Assembly: GCA_900539695.1 (NCBI GenBank)
Contig: UQDG01000013.1
Span: forward strand, 1 to 64,000
Source of the DNA: an uncultured Oscillospiraceae bacterium
GTDB lineage: Bacteria > Bacillota > Clostridia > Oscillospirales > Ruminococcaceae
Length of the DNA: 64,000 bases
Reading direction: 5' to 3'
A model generated the notes under the pieces. That model worked only from the letters and a program-made list of their open reading frames with translations. It did no database searches and had not been told where the DNA came from. Every line of letters starts with the position of its first letter. Position 1 is the first letter of the stretch. The position numbers were made by a program, and so were the translations under genes. Below are positions 59,469-64,000 of the stretch, in pieces.

Positions 59469-59930
59469 TTATGCCTGGCGGCCGCCGTACTTTTTGCTCT
59501 GCTCCACGGCCATGCGGTCGCAGCGCTCGTTTTCGGGGTGGCCGGCGTGGCCTTTCAGCCAGTGATAGGTAATCTTGTGCTTTTCACTTTCTTCCAAAAG
59601 CGGGGCCCACAGGTCAGGGTTCAGGGCGGGGGACTTGTCGGCTTTTTTCCAGCCGCGGGCGCGCCACCCCTTGGCCCAGCCTTTTTCCAGCCCGTTGATG
59701 ACATACTGGCTGTCGCTGTACAAATCGATGGCGCAGGGCTCTTTCAACTGGCGCAGGGCTTCCAGCAGGGCGGTCATCTCCATGCGGTTGTTGGTGGTGT
59801 TGGCCTCGCCGCCGGAAAGCTCCTTCTCGTACACTTTCTGTGCGGTACGGAACCGCAAAATGGCCCCCCAGCCGCCGGGGCCGGGGTTGCCGCTGCACGC
59901 GCCGTCGGTATAAATTTCAATCTGTTTCAT
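59469..59930 (-). CDS. rnhA: Ribonuclease HI
   Basis: A 153-residue RNase HI that cuts RNA in RNA:DNA hybrids. Catalytic residues are in IYTDGACSGNPGPGGWG (Asp), TTNNRMEMTALLEAL (Glu), DLYSDSQYVINGLEKGWAKG (Asp) and GHAGHPENERCD (His and Asp). The basic handle region WRARGWKKADK is present. Length is as in E. coli. Transcribed leftward from a promoter that mirrors that of the RNase J gene. Confidence 0.96.
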   Translation of the reverse strand: MKQIEIYTDGACSGNPGPGGWGAILRFRTAQKVYEKELSGGEANTTNNRMEMTALLEALRQLKEPCAIDLYSDSQYVINGLEKGWAKGWRARGWKKADKSPALNPDLWAPLLEESEKHKITYHWLKGHAGHPENERCDRMAVEQSKKYGGRQA

Positions 59931-59955
59931 TCGTAATCTCCCATGATCCGGTAAT

Positions 59956-60032
59956 ACTATTTATTATAGCGTGTACCTGCAAAGATGGCAAGGCGTTTGA
60001 CAAGTAACCACAATCCGTTTATAATAAATAGT
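59956..60032. promoter_or_regulatory. Mirror-image divergent promoters (rnhA and RNase J)
   Basis: Plus strand: perfect consensus TTGACA (59997-60002), 17 nt, TATAAT (60020-60025). Minus strand: TTGCCA (59986-59991), 17 nt, TATAAT (59963-59968). Both -10 boxes continue identically as TATAATAAATAGTA, giving an inverted repeat (59955-59968 and 60020-60033) that spans both start regions. Confidence 0.8.
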
Positions 60033-60033
60033 A

Positions 60034-60222
60034 ATTGCAATGTTGTGTATGAAACCGGGCCCGGCCGCACCTTTTCAGGTGGGCTCTTCGCGCCCAGCCA
60101 CTGTCTTATAAGGGTAGCCCCACCCTTTAGCAAAAATACATAAATCGCAAACAGGCGCAGGAAATGTCGGCGTGTACAGAGCGGTATACGTCAGTCCTGC
60201 TAGACGAGAATCGGAGGTTTTC
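60034..60222 (+). promoter_or_regulatory. Long structured 5' leader of the RNase J gene
   Basis: About 190 nt of untranslated leader follow the consensus promoter. It shows CCGGGCCCGG (60055-60064), hairpins CACCT/AGGTG (60068-60081), GGGC/GCCC (60081-60095) and AAGGGT/ACCCTT (60110-60127), then an unstructured A-rich stretch and the CGGAGG site. I do not recognise a known riboswitch. Confidence 0.55.
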
Positions 60223-62205
60223 ATGGAAGAATTCAAGCCTAAGCGTAAAAATAACAACTATTCTGGCACCGACAAGGCCGGTGCGCCGCGCCGCGCCCCG
60301 CGCCAGAATCATCAGAATAAGCCCCCGCAGGAGAATAGCACCCCGGCCAATAAGCCCCGCCGCCGTCCTGCCCGCCCGGCCGCTGCCGAAGCTGCCCAGG
60401 CCCCGGCACAATCCGTGCCTGCACCGCGCCCGCGCCGCCCCCGCAACACACCGCAGGGGGAGGGTCAGGCTCCGCACCAGCAGCGCCGCGGCCGCAAGCC
60501 CCAGCAGAATAACAATGCCCCCCACTACGAGATGACTCCGGCCATCCCCATGCATATCTGCCCGCTGGGCGGCCTGGGTGAAGTCGGCAAAAACATCACC
60601 CTGTATGAGTGCCAGGGCGATATGATCCTGGTCGATTGCGGCCTCGTATTCCCGGATGCGGATATGTTCGGCGTCGATCTGGTCATCCCGGATTTCACCT
60701 ACGTGCTGGAGAACAAGGACCGCATCAAGGGCCTGTTCATCACCCACGGACACGAGGACCACATCGGCAGCCTGCCGTACCTGCTCAAAAAATTCAACGT
60801 ACCGATCTACGCCGCCCGGCTGACCATCGGCCTCATCAAGAATAAACTCGAGGAACACGGCTTGGCATCCAGCGCCGTCTTCCACGAGATCCGCCCCCGC
60901 CAGAAGGTCAAGCTCGGCTGCTTCACCGTCGAACCCATTCATGTGAACCACTCTATCCCCGACGCGCTGGCTTTCGCCATCGAGTGCCCGGCGGGCGTGG
61001 TCATCCACACCGGCGACTTCAAGGTCGACTACACGCCGCTGTCCGGTGATGCCGTCACCGACCTGTCCACCATTGCCGAGTACGGCCGCAAGGGCGTGCT
61101 GGCTCTGCTGTCCGACTCCACCAACGCCGAGCGCCCGGGCTTTACCGCGACGGAGCAGACGGTGGCCGAGGGCGTGCGCGGCCTGTTCGGCAAGGCAGGC
61201 AAGCGCCGCATCATCGTGGCGACCTTTGCCTCCAACATCTACCGCGTGCAGCAGATCATCGACCTGGCCATTGAGTCGGGCCGCAAGGTGGCCGTCAGCG
61301 GCCGCAGCATGGTCTCCAACACCGAGATGGCCCGCGAACTGGGGTACCTGCATGCCCCTGACAATGTGTTGATCCCCATCGAGGAGATCAACAAGTACCC
61401 GCCGGAAAAGGTCGTGCTCATTACCACCGGCAGCCAGGGCGAGCCGCTGTCTGCGCTGTCCCGCATGGCGCAGGCCAGCCACCGTCAGGTCAAGGTCGGC
61501 CCCAACGACTTTATCATCATCTCGGCCCGTCCCATCCCCGGCAACGAAAAGACTGTTACCAAGGTCGTCAACGGCCTGCTGGCCCTGGGCGCCGAGGTCA
61601 TCTACGAGAACATGTACGACACCCATGTTTCGGGCCACGCCTGCCAGGAAGAACAGAAGCTTATGCTGACCCTGGCGCACCCGCAGTACTTCCTGCCCGT
61701 GCACGGTGAGTTCAAGCAGCTCAAGCGCCACGCCGAGACGGCCGAGCACCTGGGCTATATCCCGAAGCAGAACATTTATATCGCCGAGAACGGCCAGAAC
61801 ATCCGCCTGTCTGCCGACGGCATGACCGTGGAGAACACCGTTACTGCCGGCGCCGTCATGGTGGATGGCTACGGCGTGGGCGATGTGGGCAATGTGGTCC
61901 TGCGTGACCGCCACCACCTGTCCGAGGATGGCATCATCATCGTGACGGCTGCTGTGGATGGTTCCACCGGCCAGGTGCTGTCCGGTCCGGATCTTGTCAG
62001 CCGCGGCTTCGTCTATGTCCGCGAGAGCGAGGAACTGATGGACGGTGCCCGCATGCAGGTAGAGATGGCCCTGGACCGCAGCCTGAGCGACAATATGCAC
62101 GATTGGGCCAGTGTCAAGGCCCGTGTGCGCGAGGCACTTTCCAGCTATATCTACCGCAAGACCAAGCGCAGCCCGATGATTCTGCCTATCCTGCTGGAAG
62201 TGTAA
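60223..62205 (+). CDS. rnj: Ribonuclease J
   Basis: A 660-residue metallo-beta-lactamase/beta-CASP ribonuclease, the 5'-3' exonuclease and endonuclease of Firmicutes. The zinc site HGHEDHIGSLPYLL, HVNHSIPDALAF, HTGDFKVDY and SDSTNAERPGF are intact, as are the beta-CASP segments GRSMVSNTEMARELGYLH and TTGSQGEPLSALSRMA, and HVSGHACQEEQKLM. The first ~100 residues are an extra Arg/Pro/Ala-rich basic extension (KPRRRPARPAA, RPRRPRNTPQ, QQRRGRKPQQNNN) absent from B. subtilis RNase J1; it may bind RNA. ATG 60223 has CGGAGG 7 nt upstream. Confidence 0.94.
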   Translation: MEEFKPKRKNNNYSGTDKAGAPRRAPRQNHQNKPPQENSTPANKPRRRPARPAAAEAAQAPAQSVPAPRPRRPRNTPQGEGQAPHQQRRGRKPQQNNNAPHYEMTPAIPMHICPLGGLGEVGKNITLYECQGDMILVDCGLVFPDADMFGVDLVIPDFTYVLENKDRIKGLFITHGHEDHIGSLPYLLKKFNVPIYAARLTIGLIKNKLEEHGLASSAVFHEIRPRQKVKLGCFTVEPIHVNHSIPDALAFAIECPAGVVIHTGDFKVDYTPLSGDAVTDLSTIAEYGRKGVLALLSDSTNAERPGFTATEQTVAEGVRGLFGKAGKRRIIVATFASNIYRVQQIIDLAIESGRKVAVSGRSMVSNTEMARELGYLHAPDNVLIPIEEINKYPPEKVVLITTGSQGEPLSALSRMAQASHRQVKVGPNDFIIISARPIPGNEKTVTKVVNGLLALGAEVIYENMYDTHVSGHACQEEQKLMLTLAHPQYFLPVHGEFKQLKRHAETAEHLGYIPKQNIYIAENGQNIRLSADGMTVENTVTAGAVMVDGYGVGDVGNVVLRDRHHLSEDGIIIVTAAVDGSTGQVLSGPDLVSRGFVYVRESEELMDGARMQVEMALDRSLSDNMHDWASVKARVREALSSYIYRKTKRSPMILPILLEV

Positions 62206-62244
62206 GACCACCCCAAACTGATGTGAAAATGTGAGGGATTTGCC

Positions 62245-64000
62245 ATGAAGCAAAAGCAAGGCCTGGATCTGGCAGCGGTCATCCTGCTGCTGCTCATTGC
62301 CTGCGCGGCTTTGGCCGTGCCGGTGGCGTTGCTGTCGCCCAAATGGCTCATTGCCCCGGCCGTGCTGGTCGTTGCAGCGCTGGGCGTACTGTGGTATCAG
62401 CGCCGCCGTCTGCGCACCTTTGTGGCCAAAAACCTTTGCAGTACGGACTTTGAGAACAGCCGCATCCAGTACAGCCTGACCGGCCTGCCCATCCCCACGA
62501 TGTTGATTGCAGACGGCCGCGTGCTGTGGTATAATACTATCTTCCGGGAGGAAGTGCTGAACGGCACCGATGCCGTGACCCGGCCCATCGACCGGCTTTT
62601 CCCGGAACTGGACCTTGCGGTCTGCAGCCGCCCCCACGGTCAGGACTTGACCGTAGGGAACAAGCGGTTCACGGCCTACGCAGGCGCCGCCAAGGGCAGC
62701 CGCGGGGCCAACATCGTCTACCTTGTGGACGATACCGTTTATAAACAAACGCTGGAGGAATACACCGCCAGCCGCCCCGCCTGTCTGATCATCGTGATCG
62801 ACAGCTACGATGAACTGTTCGACGACATGAAGGACAGCGAGCAGGCCAAGGAGCTGGAAGCTATCAACAGTCTGCTGGAAGCGTACATCGCCAAAAGCAC
62901 CGGTTTCCTGCGCAAGATCTCCAATAGCCGCTACATTGCGGTAGTGGAGGAACGCGACATCCACTGGATGCTGCAGGAACGGTTTGAAATTCTTGACCAG
63001 GTGCGCGCGCTGCATCCCGGCGGCTTTACCACGCTGTCCATCGGCGTAGGTCACGGCGGCAAGACTTTGCAGGAATGTCACCAGATGGCCCGTGAGAGCA
63101 TCGATATTGCCCTCGGCCGAGGCGGCGACCAGGCGGCTGTAAAGACCGTGGACGGCTTTGAATTCTACGGTGGTATCTCCCACGGTGTCGAAAAGCGCAG
63201 TCATGTGCGCAGCCGCATCATCGCCAACGCCTTGTGCGACCTTATCAAAAAGAGTGACAGCGTCATCATTATGGGCCACCGCATGAGCGACCTGGATGCC
63301 ATCGGCTCGGCCATCGGTGTGCTGCGCATCTGCAAGATCTGCGGCGTCCCGGCGGTCATCGCCGTCAACAGCGACGCCACCCTGGCAGGCCCGCTGCTGA
63401 AGACTTTCATCGATGCAGGCGAGGGACACAACTTCATCCCGCCGGACCAAACGCTGGATGTTATCACGCCCCGCACGCTGCTGATTGTGGTGGATACCTA
63501 CCAGAAGCGCCTGCTGGAAAGCCAGAAAATCTACGAAAAGTGCAAGCGCGTTGTTGTCATCGATCACCACCGCATGGCGGTCGGCCATATCGACAACCCG
63601 CTGCTGCTCTACCACGAGCCTTACGCCTCCAGTGCCAGCGAACTGGTGTGTGAACTGCTGCAGTTCCTGCCCAAAGAGGATAACATCACTGCGCTGGAAG
63701 CCCAGGCCTTGCTGGCTGGCATCATGCTGGACACCCGCAGCTTTGCGCTGCATGTGGGCGTGCGCACCTTTGAGGCTGCCGCCTGGCTGCGCAGCCGCGG
63801 CGCCCAGACTGCCGATACCAAGCTGCTGTTCAACACCTCGAAAGAGGAGTACGAGGCCCGCGCCCACATTGTGGAAAGTGCCTACATTTACAAAGGCTGT
63901 GCCATCGCCCTTTCGGAGGAGCTGGATGCTGGCATGAACGTAGTGCTGCCCATGGCGGCCAACGATCTGCTGACCATCAACGGCGTGGACGCCAGCTTTG
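62245..64000 (+). CDS. gdpP: GdpP-like cyclic-di-AMP phosphodiesterase (partial, runs off window)
   Basis: At least 585 residues of a GdpP/YybT-type membrane phosphodiesterase. Two N-terminal helices (residues ~9-29 and ~36-52), a degenerate PAS region (YSLTGLPIPTMLIADGRVLW), a degenerate GGDEF domain (PACLIIVIDSYDELFDDM to FTTLSIGVGHGG), then DHH/DHHA1: GHRMSDLDAIGSA (about residue 343), LIVVDTY and VVVIDHHRMAVGHI (about 439). It should hydrolyse c-di-AMP to pApA. ATG 62245 follows GAGGGA, 39 nt after the RNase J stop. In Firmicutes gdpP is often followed by rplI and dnaB, beyond this window. Confidence 0.93.
   Translation, partial: MKQKQGLDLAAVILLLLIACAALAVPVALLSPKWLIAPAVLVVAALGVLWYQRRRLRTFVAKNLCSTDFENSRIQYSLTGLPIPTMLIADGRVLWYNTIFREEVLNGTDAVTRPIDRLFPELDLAVCSRPHGQDLTVGNKRFTAYAGAAKGSRGANIVYLVDDTVYKQTLEEYTASRPACLIIVIDSYDELFDDMKDSEQAKELEAINSLLEAYIAKSTGFLRKISNSRYIAVVEERDIHWMLQERFEILDQVRALHPGGFTTLSIGVGHGGKTLQECHQMARESIDIALGRGGDQAAVKTVDGFEFYGGISHGVEKRSHVRSRIIANALCDLIKKSDSVIIMGHRMSDLDAIGSAIGVLRICKICGVPAVIAVNSDATLAGPLLKTFIDAGEGHNFIPPDQTLDVITPRTLLIVVDTYQKRLLESQKIYEKCKRVVVIDHHRMAVGHIDNPLLLYHEPYASSASELVCELLQFLPKEDNITALEAQALLAGIMLDTRSFALHVGVRTFEAAAWLRSRGAQTADTKLLFNTSKEEYEARAHIVESAYIYKGCAIALSEELDAGMNVVLPMAANDLLTINGVDASF

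Noticed and set aside
60034..60222. 6S RNA or bacterial SRP RNA in the RNase J leader
   Set aside because: No matching core sequence or long bulged hairpin; the transcript leads straight into the RNase J ribosome site.
60127..63867. A 1246-codon open frame on the minus strand across RNase J and gdpP
   Set aside because: It is antisense to two clearly recognised genes, its product is His/Gly/Val-rich low-complexity with no family signature, and such open antisense frames are common in GC-rich coding DNA.

Overview
The window looks like a chromosomal segment of a gut Oscillospirales bacterium of the Faecalibacterium / Gemmiger / Subdoligranulum type. The basis is recognition, not a search: Firmicutes-style gene order (miaB-ylbF-mutS-mutL-miaA; sepF-ylmH-divIVA-ileS-lspA-rluD), strong AGGAGG-type ribosome binding sites, low-GC-lineage promoters in a fairly GC-rich genome, lipoproteins with Ala/Ser-rich linkers after the lipobox cysteine, RNase J and a GdpP-like phosphodiesterase.

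Region 1 (1-12.8 kb) is visibly AT-richer than the rest and starts in insertion-sequence debris: an IS3-type transposase scrap on the minus strand and a truncated IS21-type istA on the plus strand. After a DUF4300-like lipoprotein comes a self-contained alpha-glucoside locus: a GH65 phosphorylase and an unassigned (alpha/alpha)6-barrel protein on the minus strand, a divergent LacI regulator, then a MalEFG-type importer, a GH31 glucosidase and a beta-phosphoglucomutase. The GH65 plus beta-PGM pair implies inverting phosphorolysis to beta-glucose 1-phosphate and then glucose 6-phosphate. Three related operator-like sequences (TTAAnCGnTTAA core) sit just downstream of the three predicted promoters.

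Region 2 (12.8-21.1 kb) is a second sugar locus: a ROK regulator, two xylose-isomerase-like TIM barrels, a ribose-type ABC importer with a terminator-like hairpin between its binding-protein and ATPase genes, and a Gfo/Idh/MocA oxidoreductase. The promoter region holds a perfect 18-bp AT palindrome and a (TAAC)5 microsatellite.

Region 3 (21.1-22.5 kb) is a scar. A GPH-family symporter lacking its N-terminus and the last ~85 codons of a phosphoketolase meet head to head at ~22160, where both reading frames break.

Region 4 (22.5-64 kb) is GC-richer core genome: an AGCS symporter, cobinamide adenosyltransferase, RraA-like protein, NAD synthetase, an HTH/membrane-protein pair, the miaB-to-miaA block, the cell-division and ileS block, a HAD/EIIA pair, a TrpXYZ-like ABC transporter carrying a MITE-like palindrome between its first two genes, an AraC regulator, GDP-L-fucose synthesis (gmd, fcl, manC) with a 124-bp palindrome between gmd and fcl, tRNA-Thr(CGT), a polar amino-acid ABC transporter, a MATE exporter, lysA, a shrunken MnmA-like protein, rnhA, RNase J and the start of gdpP, which runs off the window.

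The most unusual items are the 135-aa MnmA-like relic next to rnhA, the 172-bp MITE-like palindrome with an IS5-type CTAA duplication, the gmd/fcl palindrome, the symporter/phosphoketolase junction, and the coherent three-site LacI regulon. I found no CRISPR array, rRNA or prophage. All family assignments rest on reading motifs; none was confirmed by database search.
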